Part shown: in pieces, positions 9,696 to 21,962 of the stretch
Numbering within the stretch: the first letter of the stretch is position 1
How the letters are laid out: the number at the start of each line of letters is the position of its first letter
Origin: Gordonia prachuapensis
Lineage (GTDB): Bacteria; Actinomycetota; Actinomycetes; Mycobacteriales; Mycobacteriaceae
Direction: 5' to 3'
Assembly (NCBI RefSeq): GCF_036350515.1
Contig: NZ_JAZDUE010000010.1
Location: 140,335 to 204,334 of the forward strand
Length of the DNA stretch: 64,000 bases
Made by a program: the position numbers and the translations under genes
Notes under the pieces: model-generated
Database searches by the model: none
Told to the model about the DNA's origin: nothing
What the model saw: only the letters and a program-made list of their open reading frames with translations

Positions 9696-10582
9696 TGCCG
9701 AACAACCCACGCCCGTCGCGCAAGGCACCGAAGCGGCGGTCCACACCCCGCGTCGCGGGCCGTCCGGGCCCCGGCCAGACGTCGTCGTCGGAGCCCGTCG
9801 AGAGCACCCAGGTCCCCGCCGATCCCGCCGACGGAACCCCGGAAGCCGCCGACGGAACCCCAGATCCCGCCGACAGAACCCCGGAAGCCGCCGACGGAAC
9901 CCCAGATCCCGCCGACAAAACCCCCGAAGCCACCGACTCGCCGGAATCCGCCGACGCCGACAAGCCGAAGCAGGCGTCGAAGCGTCCCGTGTCCCGCGTG
10001 TCCACCCTTCGCCCCGGCGACGGCGCACCCGCGGCGGAACCGGCGGAACCGGCGACATCGCTCGGCCGCCGCCCCGGCGGCTCACGACGACGCGCCACCG
10101 TCGTCGTCCTGGCCGCGATCGCGGCGGTGCTGGGGATCTTCGCCCTCATCGCGGGACTCCATCCCGGCGCCGACATCGGGCCCAACAAGGCCTTCGTCGA
10201 CCGGCCCGCGACGACCGAGCTGACCTCGCAGGTGCAGAGCAAGGCATGTGCGTTGACGGTCAACACCGTCGACGTCGACAAATGGGCCGAGCAGGCGCGC
10301 GCCGTGTTGACCGGCGAGGCGCTCACCGAATTCGACCAGTATCTGCCACAGCAGCGCGAGATCCTCGGGCAGACCCAGGCCGTTGCCGATTGTCGGGTGG
10401 AAACCGTCGGCGTCGCCGATCTCAGCGGCGGCGATGACGGCGACACCGCACGGGTCGTCGTCAACATGATCGTCAGCCAGCAGCAGGCCGGGATCGCCGG
10501 ACAGAGCGCGGCCCCGCGTTATCAGTTCGGCATGGTCAAGCAGGGCGATGCGTGGCTGATCAACAAGGTCGAGGCGTTCTAG
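9695..10582 (+). CDS. Mce-associated membrane protein (second) with repetitive Pro/Ala/Asp tail
   Basis: A 295-residue protein with three parts: a basic and repetitive N-terminal cytoplasmic region of about 125 residues, a membrane helix (VVVLAAIAAVLGIFALIAGL) and a C-terminal extracytoplasmic domain with two Cys (SKACALTVN and VADCRVE) that could pair. The C-terminal half resembles the preceding Mce-associated protein (a QFGMVKQGDAWLINKVEAF ending), so the two are probably paralogues. The N-terminal region contains three copies of a 14-residue repeat (see the repeat entry). The ATG overlaps the upstream stop by one base, placing it at the end of the mce operon. Confidence 0.83.
   Translation: MPNNPRPSRKAPKRRSTPRVAGRPGPGQTSSSEPVESTQVPADPADGTPEAADGTPDPADRTPEAADGTPDPADKTPEATDSPESADADKPKQASKRPVSRVSTLRPGDGAPAAEPAEPATSLGRRPGGSRRRATVVVLAAIAAVLGIFALIAGLHPGADIGPNKAFVDRPATTELTSQVQSKACALTVNTVDVDKWAEQARAVLTGEALTEFDQYLPQQREILGQTQAVADCRVETVGVADLSGGDDGDTARVVVNMIVSQQQAGIAGQSAAPRYQFGMVKQGDAWLINKVEAF
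9821..9946 (+). repeat. Three 42-bp in-frame coding repeats
   Basis: Three head-to-tail copies of a 42-bp unit begin at 9821, 9863 and 9905. Each encodes the 14-residue pattern DPADGTPEAADGTP with small changes (G to R or K), and the third copy degenerates toward its end. They lie in the N-terminal cytoplasmic part of the second Mce-associated protein. Because the period is a multiple of three, copy-number change by slippage would alter linker length without a frameshift. Confidence 0.9.
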
Positions 10583-10660
10583 TCTCCGAGCGACACAGGC
10601 GACCTCGCCAACGAGGCCGAGGGCGTTTCCAGGGCGTTCTTTCGACAGCGTGGAGGATCG

Positions 10661-11029
10661 GTGAGCGAAGGGCTGTTGGCGCTTGATCTCACAACTCCGG
10701 AGCGCGATATTCTGGTGACCGGGCTGGTGGAATGGGGCGGTCCCGTTGCGATGTCGGATGCGTTGGCTGTCGCGATCGGGTTCGACGACGCCGCAGAATT
10801 CAGGGCACGCAAGCGGGATCTGCTGGATGCACTGCAGGGAGCAGGAGAGCTGAGTCTTCGAGACTGGAGACGGACGTTGGCGGCGGCCGAGGTCAATTTT
10901 GCCAGCAATGTCATCGGTGTGGGTCTGGAGTGGACGGACTTCAGTCTCATCTCGGATGAGGAGACCTTTGCGGCAATGCGATCGGTGCAGTTGAAGCTGG
11001 CGTTGCACCCATCCCGACACCAGGATTGA
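10661..11029 (+). CDS. Small protein of unknown function upstream of rpoB
   Basis: A 122-residue reading frame starting at GTG, preceded by GGAGGA at 10652-10657. It is acidic to neutral, has no signal peptide or membrane helix and looks mainly alpha-helical (for example AEFRARKRDLLDALQGAGELSLRDWRRTLAAAEV). I do not recognise the family. Codon use is less GC3-biased than in the mce genes on its left, which could mean recent acquisition or low expression. It lies alone between the mce operon and the rpoB promoter region. A real gene is supported by the good ribosome site and natural protein composition only. Confidence 0.6.
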   Translation: MSEGLLALDLTTPERDILVTGLVEWGGPVAMSDALAVAIGFDDAAEFRARKRDLLDALQGAGELSLRDWRRTLAAAEVNFASNVIGVGLEWTDFSLISDEETFAAMRSVQLKLALHPSRHQD

Positions 11030-11224
11030 TTCGCCGAGGGCCGCACGTGATCTGCCCGCGATCAGCCAGCCGGCCGCCGGGCCCAGCTCGTCGCCCGTCG
11101 AAACCACTCCGGTTCTGCAACAAATCTGCGTGTACCGCTTGACGTGGCCGCGACGTCGGGCCAGTCTGTCACCAGTGATCGACGTGCAGGCAGCCATCAG
11201 CGCGGAGCCACTTCAAGACGCGGC

Positions 11225-11255
11225 TTGACAAAGTGCGTCTATTTTCTGCTACAGT
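11225..11255 (+). promoter_or_regulatory. Probable rpoBC promoter (extended -10)
   Basis: TTGACA at 11225-11230 is a perfect -35 hexamer. TACAGT at 11250-11255 is a fair -10 with TG two bases before it (TGC-TACAGT), an extended -10. Spacing is 19 nt, long but tolerable with an extended -10. It lies about 150 nt before rpoB in a 372-nt gap (11030-11401) that otherwise holds no gene I can support. The leader between promoter and rpoB shows no RNA element that I recognise. Confidence 0.6.
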
Positions 11256-11401
11256 TGGACGTTGCGCTGGCTGCCTCCTGTCCATGTATCGATCCTTCCT
11301 CTGGCCACCTTTGCTGTGTGTGCTCGTGGTGATCGCCGAAATCGCAGGTGTCACCAGCGAACGGCCCATCAAGCCAAGCACCGAGCTAGGTAGAACACTT
11401 C

Positions 11402-14400
11402 GTGTTGGAAGGACGCATCTTGGCACTCGACCGCCAGTCCACCTCAACCATCCCCGGCGCGCCCAAGCGCGCATCGTTTGCAAAGATCGACGAGCCACTG
11501 GAGGTCCCCGGCCTCCTCGACCTCCAACTCGATTCGTTCGAGTGGCTCGTCGGATCCCCCGAGTGGCGTGCCAAGGCCATCGCCCGGGGTGACGACAACC
11601 CGACCGGCGGCCTCGAGGACATCCTGCACGAACTGTCCCCGATCGAGGACTTCTCCGGCTCGATGTCGCTGTCCTTCTCCGACCCGCACTTCGACGAGGT
11701 CAAGGCCTCCGTCGAGGAGTGCAAGGACAAGGACATGACCTACGCGGCGCCGCTGTTCGTCACCGCGGAGTTCATCAACAACAACACCGGTGAGATCAAG
11801 TCGCAGACCGTCTTCATGGGCGACTTCCCGATCATGACCGACAAGGGCAGCTTCATCATCAACGGCACCGAGCGTGTCGTGGTGAGCCAGCTGGTGCGTA
11901 GCCCCGGTGTCTACTTCGACTCCTCGATCGACAAGGCCACCGAGAAGAACCTGCACACCGTCAAGGTGATCCCGGGCCGTGGTGCTTGGCTCGAGTTCGA
12001 CGTCGACAAGCGCGACACCGTGGGCGTTCGCATCGACCGCAAGCGTCGCCAGCCGGTCACCGTGCTGCTCAAGGCACTGGGCCTGACCACCGAGGAGATC
12101 GCGGAGCGCTTCGGCTTCTCCGAGATCATGATGTCCACCCTGGAGAAGGACAACACCGCCAACCAGGACGAGGCGCTGCTCGAGGTCTACCGCAAGCTGC
12201 GTCCGGGCGAGCCGCCGACCAAGGAGTCCGCGGAGAACCTTCTGGAGAACCTGTTCTTCAAGGAGAAGCGCTACGACCTGGCCCGCGTTGGCCGCTACAA
12301 GATCAACAAGAAGCTCGGCCTCACCGACAACCCCATGTCCGGCGAGGGCGTGCTGACGCGCGAGGACATCGTCGCGACGGTCGAGTACCTGGTCCGCCTG
12401 CACGAGGCCGATCCGCACACCACCACCTTCATGACGGTGCCCGGTGGCGTCGAGGTCCCGGTCGAGGTCGACGACATCGACCACTTCGGCAACCGTCGTC
12501 TGCGTACCGTCGGCGAGCTGATCCAGAACCAGATCCGCGTGGGTCTGTCGCGTATGGAGCGTGTCGTGCGTGAGCGCATGACCACCCAGGACGTCGAGGC
12601 GATCACCCCGCAGACCCTGATCAACATCCGTCCCGTCGTGGCGGCGATCAAGGAGTTCTTCGGCACCAGCCAGCTGTCGCAGTTCATGGACCAGAACAAC
12701 CCGCTGTCGGGCCTCACGCACAAGCGTCGTCTGTCGGCGCTGGGCCCCGGCGGTCTGAGCCGTGAACGTGCCGGCCTCGAGGTCCGCGACGTCCACCCGA
12801 GCCACTACGGCCGTATGTGCCCGATCGAGACCCCTGAGGGTCCGAACATCGGTCTGATCGGTTCGCTCTCGGTGTACGCGCGGGTGAACCCGTTCGGCTT
12901 CATCGAGACCCCGTACCGCAAGGTCGAGAACGGTGTGGTCACCGACAGCGTCAAGTACCTGACCGCCGACGAAGAGGACCGCTACCTCGTCGGCCAGGCC
13001 AACACCAATTACGACCTGAACGGGCAGATCACCGACAGCCGTGTGCTGGTCCGCAAGAAGGGCTCCGAGGTCGAGTTCGTCAACCCCGATCAGGTCGACT
13101 ACCTCGACGTCTCGCCGCGCCAGATGGTGTCGGTCGCGACCGCGATGATCCCGTTCCTCGAGCACGACGACGCGAACCGCGCCCTGATGGGTGCCAACAT
13201 GCAGCGTCAGGCCGTGCCGCTGGTGCGCAACGAGTCGCCGCTGGTCGGTACCGGCATGGAGCTGCGTGCCGCCGTCGACGCCGGCGACGTGGTCGTGTCC
13301 ACCAAGACCGGTGTGGTCGAGGAGGTCTCCGCCGACTACATCACCGTGATGGCCGACGACGGCAGCCGCGACACCTACCGGATGCGGAAGTTCGCCCGCT
13401 CCAACCACGGCACCTGCGCCAACCAGCGCCCGATCGTGGACGAGGGCCAGCGTGTCGAGACCGGCCAGGTCCTGGCCGACGGTCCGTGCACCGAAGACGG
13501 TGAGATGGCCCTGGGCAAGAACCTGCTCGTGGCGATCATGCCGTGGGAGGGTCACAACTACGAGGACGCGATCATCCTGAGCCAGCGTCTCGTCGAAGAG
13601 GACACCCTCACCTCGATCCACATCGAGGAGCACGAGATCGACGCCCGCGACACCAAGCTCGGTGCCGAGGAGATCACCCGGGACATCCCGAACGTCTCCG
13701 ACGAGGTCCTCGCCGACCTCGACGAGCGTGGCATCGTGCGTATCGGTGCCGAGGTCCGCGACGGCGACATCCTGGTCGGCAAGGTCACCCCGAAGGGTGA
13801 GACCGAGCTGACCCCGGAAGAGCGTCTGCTCCGCGCGATCTTCGGTGAGAAGGCGCGCGAGGTTCGTGACACCTCGCTTAAGGTGCCGCACGGCGAGACC
13901 GGCAAGGTCATCGGCGTGCGCGTGTTCAGCCGCGACGACGACGACGATCTGGCTCCCGGCGTCAACGAGCTCGTGCGTGTGTACGTCGCTCAGAAGCGCA
14001 AGATCCAGGACGGCGACAAGCTGGCCGGCCGCCACGGCAACAAGGGCGTCATCGGCAAGATCCTCCCGCAGGAGGACATGCCGTTCCTGCCCGACGGCAC
14101 CCCGGTCGACATCATCCTGAACACCCACGGTGTGCCGCGTCGTATGAACATCGGTCAGATCCTGGAAACCCACCTCGGGTGGGTCGCCAAGGCCGGCTGG
14201 AACATCAACGTGGCCTCCGGCGTGCCGGACTGGGCGTCGAAGCTGCCCGAGGAGATGTACTCCGCGGAGCCCGACACCAACACCGCCACCCCGGTGTTCG
14301 ACGGTGCGCGCGAGGAGGAGCTGCAGGGCCTGCTGGGTTCGACGCTGCCCAACCGCGACGGCGAGGTGATGGTCAACAGCGACGGCAAGGCGACGCTGTT

Positions 14401-14908
14401 CGACGGTCGCTCCGGCGAGCCGTTCCCGTACCCGGTCTCGGTCGGCTACATGTACATCATCAAGCTGCACCACCTGGTCGACGACAAGATCCACGCGCGT
14501 TCGACCGGTCCGTACTCGATGATCACGCAGCAGCCGCTCGGCGGTAAGGCGCAGTTCGGTGGTCAGCGCTTCGGTGAGATGGAGTGCTGGGCCATGCAGG
14601 CCTACGGCGCCGCCTACACGCTGCAGGAGCTGCTCACCATCAAGTCGGACGACGTGGTCGGCCGCGTGAAGGTGTACGAGGCGATCGTCAAGGGCGAGAA
14701 CATTCCCGAGCCGGGCATCCCGGAGTCGTTCAAGGTGCTTCTCAAGGAGCTGCAGTCGCTGTGCCTGAACGTGGAGGTGCTGTCGTCCGACGGTGCCGCG
14801 ATCACGATGCAGGACTCCGACGACGAGGATCTCGAGCGCGCTGCGGCGAACCTGGGAATCAACCTGTCGCGCAACGAGTCCGCGACGGTCGACGATCTCG
14901 CGAACTGA
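11402..14908 (+). CDS. rpoB: DNA-directed RNA polymerase beta subunit
   Basis: This is RNA polymerase beta, 1168 residues from the GTG at 11402. A TTG at 11420, preceded at the right distance by GGAAGGA (11407-11413), gives a 1162-residue form and is the better-supported start by ribosome site; both versions exist in annotations of mycobacterial homologues. The rifampicin pocket (residues about 421-448, GTSQLSQFMDQNN and HKRRLSALGPGG) carries the wild-type drug-sensitive residues, including D430, H440 and S445 here. Other hallmarks are MCPIETPEGPNIGL, GRHGNKGV and GGKAQFGGQRFGEME. It is followed 42 nt later by rpoC, forming the usual operon. Confidence 0.99.
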   Translation: MLEGRILALDRQSTSTIPGAPKRASFAKIDEPLEVPGLLDLQLDSFEWLVGSPEWRAKAIARGDDNPTGGLEDILHELSPIEDFSGSMSLSFSDPHFDEVKASVEECKDKDMTYAAPLFVTAEFINNNTGEIKSQTVFMGDFPIMTDKGSFIINGTERVVVSQLVRSPGVYFDSSIDKATEKNLHTVKVIPGRGAWLEFDVDKRDTVGVRIDRKRRQPVTVLLKALGLTTEEIAERFGFSEIMMSTLEKDNTANQDEALLEVYRKLRPGEPPTKESAENLLENLFFKEKRYDLARVGRYKINKKLGLTDNPMSGEGVLTREDIVATVEYLVRLHEADPHTTTFMTVPGGVEVPVEVDDIDHFGNRRLRTVGELIQNQIRVGLSRMERVVRERMTTQDVEAITPQTLINIRPVVAAIKEFFGTSQLSQFMDQNNPLSGLTHKRRLSALGPGGLSRERAGLEVRDVHPSHYGRMCPIETPEGPNIGLIGSLSVYARVNPFGFIETPYRKVENGVVTDSVKYLTADEEDRYLVGQANTNYDLNGQITDSRVLVRKKGSEVEFVNPDQVDYLDVSPRQMVSVATAMIPFLEHDDANRALMGANMQRQAVPLVRNESPLVGTGMELRAAVDAGDVVVSTKTGVVEEVSADYITVMADDGSRDTYRMRKFARSNHGTCANQRPIVDEGQRVETGQVLADGPCTEDGEMALGKNLLVAIMPWEGHNYEDAIILSQRLVEEDTLTSIHIEEHEIDARDTKLGAEEITRDIPNVSDEVLADLDERGIVRIGAEVRDGDILVGKVTPKGETELTPEERLLRAIFGEKAREVRDTSLKVPHGETGKVIGVRVFSRDDDDDLAPGVNELVRVYVAQKRKIQDGDKLAGRHGNKGVIGKILPQEDMPFLPDGTPVDIILNTHGVPRRMNIGQILETHLGWVAKAGWNINVASGVPDWASKLPEEMYSAEPDTNTATPVFDGAREEELQGLLGSTLPNRDGEVMVNSDGKATLFDGRSGEPFPYPVSVGYMYIIKLHHLVDDKIHARSTGPYSMITQQPLGGKAQFGGQRFGEMECWAMQAYGAAYTLQELLTIKSDDVVGRVKVYEAIVKGENIPEPGIPESFKVLLKELQSLCLNVEVLSSDGAAITMQDSDDEDLERAAANLGINLSRNESATVDDLAN

Positions 14909-14950
14909 CCCTCACCGACCCACGACATTAGAGCTCTCGAAAGGTAACAA

Positions 14951-18907
<3,957 letters not shown>

Positions 18908-18912
18908 GCCCC

Positions 18913-18993
18913 ACTGGTGATCGAGTAGTCCGAGGCTAGCTTCCACCGGTGATCGAGTAGTCCGAGGCGCTAGCCGAGGACGTATCGAGATCA
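18913..18993. repeat. Intergenic repeat: one truncated and one full copy after rpoC
   Basis: A truncated copy (about 18915-18940) is followed by a full copy (about 18947-18993) of the intergenic repeat recognised by a TCGAGTAGTCCGAGG left end, a GCTAGC centre and a GTATCGAGA right end. The outer ends are imperfect inverted complements, so the unit resembles a REP-like palindromic element. The same unit occurs at 19.2, 47.2, 48.2-48.4 and 63.8 kb in this window, nearly always between genes. Confidence 0.85.
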
Positions 18994-19009
18994 CGTAAGC
19001 CGAATCGCA

Positions 19010-19043
19010 AACGGCCCCTGCACTTTCGAGTGCGGGGGCCGTT
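19010..19043 (+). terminator. rpoBC terminator hairpin with UUCG loop
   Basis: A 15-nt stem (19010-19024 with 19029-19043, the left arm ending CCCCTGCACT and the right arm starting AGTGCGGGGG) encloses a TTCG tetraloop. Only one position is non-Watson-Crick, and it forms a G-U wobble in RNA. No U-tract follows, as is common for actinobacterial terminators. It sits about 100 nt after the rpoC stop and directly after an intergenic repeat; the pairing of repeat and hairpin is seen again at 21.97-22.03 kb. Confidence 0.8.
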
Positions 19044-19120
19044 CGCATTTCCGGCCGCAGTTCCAGGTTCCGGCTTGGACCCGAAACTGCGGCCAGAACC
19101 TGCAGGTGCGGCCAGAACCG

Positions 19121-19245
19121 CCACCCGCCGATCGAGTGGTCCGCCCCACCCGCCGATCGAGTGGTCCGCCCCACCCGCCGATCGAGTGGTCCGCCCCACC
19201 CGCCGATCGAGTAGTCCGCCCCACCCGCCGATCGAGTAGTCCGAG
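19121..19245. repeat. 25-bp tandem repeat, about five copies
   Basis: Near-identical 25-bp units start at 19121, 19146, 19171, 19196 and 19221. Each contains GATCGAGTGGTCC or GATCGAGTAGTCC flanked by CCACCCGCC, so the unit is the left end of the intergenic repeat plus a short linker. Units 1-3 carry TGG and units 4-5 TAG at the variable position. The last unit runs straight into a full repeat copy (about 19227-19271). There is no spacer diversity, so it is not a CRISPR array. Confidence 0.9.
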
Positions 19246-19272
19246 GCGCTAGCCGAGGGCGTATCGAGATCG
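19227..19272. repeat. Full intergenic repeat copy at the end of the 25-bp tandem array
   Basis: A complete copy (left end GATCGAGTAGTCCGAGG, centre GCTAGC, right end GTATCGAGAT). It is followed by the same CGTAAGCCG-type linker and GC-rich hairpin that follow the copy at 18.95 kb. The array therefore consists of repeated left halves finished by one entire unit. Confidence 0.85.
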
Positions 19273-19293
19273 CGTAAGCCGGATCGCCAACGG

Positions 19294-19320
19294 CCCCCGC
19301 AGCTTCGGAGAGCGCGGGGG
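19294..19320. terminator. GC-rich hairpin between rpoC and the convergent marR gene
   Basis: CCCCCGC at 19294-19300 pairs with GCGGGGG at 19314-19320 around a 13-nt loop. It lies 26 nt beyond the stop of the convergent marR gene, so it could end transcription from either side. Sequence context shows it to be a diverged copy of the repeat-linked hairpin at 19010-19043. Confidence 0.55.
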
Positions 19321-19346
19321 GTCGCGTACTGCGGCCAGAACCGCAG

Positions 19347-19796
19347 CTACCCCTCGATCTCCGCCGCGAACGACTCCTCAACGGACGCCAGGAACCCGGC
19401 GATCACCCGGAGCTCAGCCTCGTCGTAGTCGGCCAGGTGTTGGAGCCAGGATCGCACCAGGGGAGCGAACAGCGGCGCGATCTCCTGACGTGCGCGATCG
19501 TCGACGAGTTGCACGGCGACCCGTCGGCGATCCTGCGGATCCCGCGTGCGAGTGACGAACCCGGCGCGCTCGAGCCGATCGATCATCGTCGTCGTCGATG
19601 CGGTCGTAATGCCCAGGTGCCTGGCGAGTTCGCCGGCTGTCTTCGAGCCGGACTGCAGGGCCTGCAGACAGAACATGTCACTGGTGTTGATGTTCAACGA
19701 CGATGCGGCCGAGTGGTTCATCCGCATTCCCCACTCCACCGTGCGGCCCAGCCGCTGAGCGATCTCGCGCGTGAGATCCGCATGAGCGCTTGACAC
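19347..19796 (-). CDS. MarR-family transcriptional regulator
   Basis: A 149-residue MarR protein with the standard helices and winged helix: TAGELARHLGITTASTTTMIDRLE forms the helix-turn-helix (about residues 53-76), followed by the wing RTRDPQDRRRVAVQL. It is transcribed away from a lipoprotein gene and an alpha/beta hydrolase gene. The 94-nt divergent gap contains the palindrome at 19818-19832, a natural operator. A simple repressor of itself and of the divergent pair is the likely role; the inducing ligand is unknown. Confidence 0.9.
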   Translation of the reverse strand: MSSAHADLTREIAQRLGRTVEWGMRMNHSAASSLNINTSDMFCLQALQSGSKTAGELARHLGITTASTTTMIDRLERAGFVTRTRDPQDRRRVAVQLVDDRARQEIAPLFAPLVRSWLQHLADYDEAELRVIAGFLASVEESFAAEIEG

Positions 19797-19817
19797 CCGT
19801 AAATACCTCGCTAATCT

Positions 19818-19832
19818 GATAACTAGTTTATC
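19818..19832. promoter_or_regulatory. Candidate MarR operator
   Basis: The stretch GATAACTAGTTTATC is an almost perfect palindrome around the exact 8-bp palindrome AACTAGTT (19821-19828). It is AT-rich in a GC-rich genome and lies in the divergent gap between the marR start (19796) and the lipoprotein start (19891), where MarR proteins usually bind. Confidence 0.55.
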
Positions 19833-19890
19833 TAGTCAATAGGTAATCTACTCTCCTTCAGCCGGGTCACTATATCGTCGGGAGCCACCC

Positions 19891-20769
19891 ATGACCAGAC
19901 GTTCACTGCTATCCATTCCCATCCTGCTCGTCGGTGTCCTCGCCGCGTGCAGTTCGCCGACCGATGAATCGGCGCAGAGTACCGTCGACCGCTACCTCGG
20001 GAAGTGGAACTACGATCAGCCCGATCCGTCGTCGGGCGTGAACATGGCCGAACTCGCACTGCCGACGGGCCCACAGCGGGCGCCACAGGTGGGCGATGTC
20101 GTCTTCACCCGGGATCCGCAGAATCCCAACGGCGACATCGTGTTCGGGCGCACCGACGTGGGCTGCACCTGGCGATTCCACGCCGGCGAAGACGCATTGC
20201 GCCTCGATCCGCCCGCGCAGCTGTGCAACAACCCGACCTCCAACGTCTCGTACACGATCACATCGTGGACGGCGACTGTCGACGGGGACGCCATGACGGA
20301 GAAGATCACCGCCAAGAGCCACCGGGCGGACCGGGACCTCGACTTCGCGTTGCCCACCGGGGCGCGAACGAGAACCGACGACGGCGACGGGGCGGCGGTC
20401 TCCGCGTTCGTCGGGACGTGGCGGTTCGATGCCGCAGACCCCGCGTCGATGCGCAACATCAGCGTCGTGCGTGCCGCGGACGGCGTGCGACCGGCCCCCG
20501 AGCAAGGGGCTGTCCTGATGACCGCGGACTACGGCAACCGCATCACGGCGCAGACCGACGACGGCTGTGTCTGGTCGATGCTCGTCCGTGGAAACACCGC
20601 GAAACTGGACCCGCCGGTGCAGACCTGCCCCCGGCCCGGCAACACGACCAGGACGATCCGGTCGTGGACCGCAGCGTCGGACGGCACGCGACAGACCGCC
20701 ATCGTCCACGGCACGAATGAGCAGAATGCGCCCTTCACCCTCGGATACGCTGCGATGCAACGTGTCTGA
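19891..20769 (+). CDS. Lipoprotein with two tandem copies of an unknown domain
   Basis: A 292-residue secreted lipoprotein: an RR-containing signal sequence ends in LAAC with Cys20 as the lipid site. The mature part is two homologous halves, about residues 36-145 and 165-280. Both contain GKW or GTW near the start, a V(G/L)MTxDYGN-like strand, a DDGCVW or DVGCTW motif with one Cys, an L(R/K)LDPPxQ(L/T)C motif with a second Cys, and a TIxSWTA motif. The two Cys in each half could form one disulphide per domain. I do not recognise the family. The gene is divergent from marR and 33 nt upstream of a hydrolase gene, so the two may be co-regulated. Confidence 0.85.
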   Translation: MTRRSLLSIPILLVGVLAACSSPTDESAQSTVDRYLGKWNYDQPDPSSGVNMAELALPTGPQRAPQVGDVVFTRDPQNPNGDIVFGRTDVGCTWRFHAGEDALRLDPPAQLCNNPTSNVSYTITSWTATVDGDAMTEKITAKSHRADRDLDFALPTGARTRTDDGDGAAVSAFVGTWRFDAADPASMRNISVVRAADGVRPAPEQGAVLMTADYGNRITAQTDDGCVWSMLVRGNTAKLDPPVQTCPRPGNTTRTIRSWTAASDGTRQTAIVHGTNEQNAPFTLGYAAMQRV

Positions 20770-20802
20770 CCGATGGCGTCCATCCAGACAGAAGGACTGA
20801 TC

Positions 20803-21678
20803 ATGACCACATCGGAAACCCACACCCTCGACGTGTCCGGTGCAGCACTGACCTACGACATCCGCCCCGCGGCCATTGGTGCATCGAACCGACCACTGTT
20901 TCTCGTCGGATCTCCCATGGACGCAAGCGGGTTCGCAACCCTCTCGGGCTACTTCGCGGATCGGGTGATCGTCACCTATGACCCGCGGGCCGTCGGCCGT
21001 AGCCGCCGGACCGACGACGCCGCGGAGTACACCCCACTCGTCCATGCCGACGACATCGCCGCGGTCATCACCGAACTCGATGCCGGTCCGGTGGACATGT
21101 TCGCCAGCAGCGGGGGAGCGGTCAACGCGCTGGCGCTGGTCGGACGCGGGGACGGCGACCTGCTGACCACCCTTGTGGCGCACGAACCGCCGACGGCACA
21201 GTTTCTGCTCGACCGTGATGTGATCCTGGCGGTGTGCGACGACATGTACGACACGTATCAGGTGCGGGGACTCGGGCCGGCGATGGCGAAGTTCATCGCC
21301 CTGGTCTCCCGGAAGGGGGAGTTGACCTCGTCGTATCTGGTTGAATCGGAACCGGATCCGGCCCAGTTCGGTCTGCCGACGGAGGATGACGGGGACCGCT
21401 CCGACCCGCTCATCGGGTTGAACATCAGGACCTGCACCAGCTACGAGTTCGACATCGATGCGTTGCGCGCAGCGTCGACCCGGGTGGTGATCGGCACGGG
21501 CGTCGAATCGTCAGGCGAGGTCGCCCATCGGGGCGCCGCCGCGCTGGCCGCGGCGGCCGGCCTCGAACAAGTTGATTTCCCCAGTGGGCACAACGGTTTC
21601 CTGGGTGGCGAGTACGGCATGCACGGCGAACCCGAAGGCTTCGCCCAGACCCTGCGTCGCATCCTCGACGGCGAGTGA
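20803..21678 (+). CDS. Alpha/beta hydrolase-fold protein
   Basis: A 291-residue alpha/beta hydrolase. The ATG at 20803 has GAAGGA 6 nt upstream and is preferred over the ATG at 20773. The nucleophile elbow reads FASSGGAVNAL, a variant of the usual G-x-S-x-G, with the second Ser as probable nucleophile. YDPRAVGRS is the segment after strand beta4, and FPSGHNGFLGG near the C-terminus provides the catalytic His. Substrate is not predictable. It follows the duplicated-domain lipoprotein and is probably under the same MarR control. Confidence 0.88.
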   Translation: MTTSETHTLDVSGAALTYDIRPAAIGASNRPLFLVGSPMDASGFATLSGYFADRVIVTYDPRAVGRSRRTDDAAEYTPLVHADDIAAVITELDAGPVDMFASSGGAVNALALVGRGDGDLLTTLVAHEPPTAQFLLDRDVILAVCDDMYDTYQVRGLGPAMAKFIALVSRKGELTSSYLVESEPDPAQFGLPTEDDGDRSDPLIGLNIRTCTSYEFDIDALRAASTRVVIGTGVESSGEVAHRGAAALAAAAGLEQVDFPSGHNGFLGGEYGMHGEPEGFAQTLRRILDGE

Positions 21679-21703
21679 GGCAGGTCGGCCAGGAGCGTAC
21701 GGG

Positions 21704-21962
21704 TCAGCGTTCGACGGAGAACCGCACCGCGGCCCGCACCTGCGCGGCGACCGCCGAACCGGCGCCCACTGGCGGGGGAACCTTCAGGGTGACGTAGTCG
21801 CGGCCCAGTGGGTTGCCGTCGTCATCGACGCCGACCAGCAGGGTGCCGCCCCGCCGTTGAGGAAACCGGACACGGTCTTGACAATCACGTGCTCCATCCG
21901 CGCATCCTTGTCGCCGGTGTGCATGTTGATCCGTGCGGACGACTTGAACTCGACGCGGTCCA
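21704..21962 (-). pseudogene. Truncated AlbA_2-domain gene, degraded copy of 24596-25489
   Basis: This stretch is highly similar at DNA level to parts of the intact gene at 24596-25489. It keeps the last about 20 codons (ending VRAAVRFSVER) and, after an internal deletion of roughly 270 bp, the segment encoding RVEFKSSARINM to VDDDGNPLG. One C is missing in the CCGCCCCG run where the intact gene has CCGCCCCCG, giving a frameshift. The 5' part, including the membrane segments, is absent and the homology stops where an intergenic repeat fragment begins (about 21963). It cannot make a functional protein. Confidence 0.88.

Noticed and set aside
12662..12745. Possible rifampicin-resistance mutation in rpoB
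   Set aside because: The resistance-determining region matches the drug-sensitive mycobacterial sequence at the key Asp, His and Ser positions.
11444..14494. Open frame of about 1016 codons antisense to rpoB
   Set aside because: It is a shadow of codon bias: a GC-rich third position in rpoB leaves the antisense frame free of stops. The protein is low-complexity (Asp/Val/Leu/Arg/His-rich) with no domain.
19121..19245. CRISPR-like spacing of the 25-bp repeats
   Set aside because: Units are contiguous without unique spacers, and there are no cas genes in the window.
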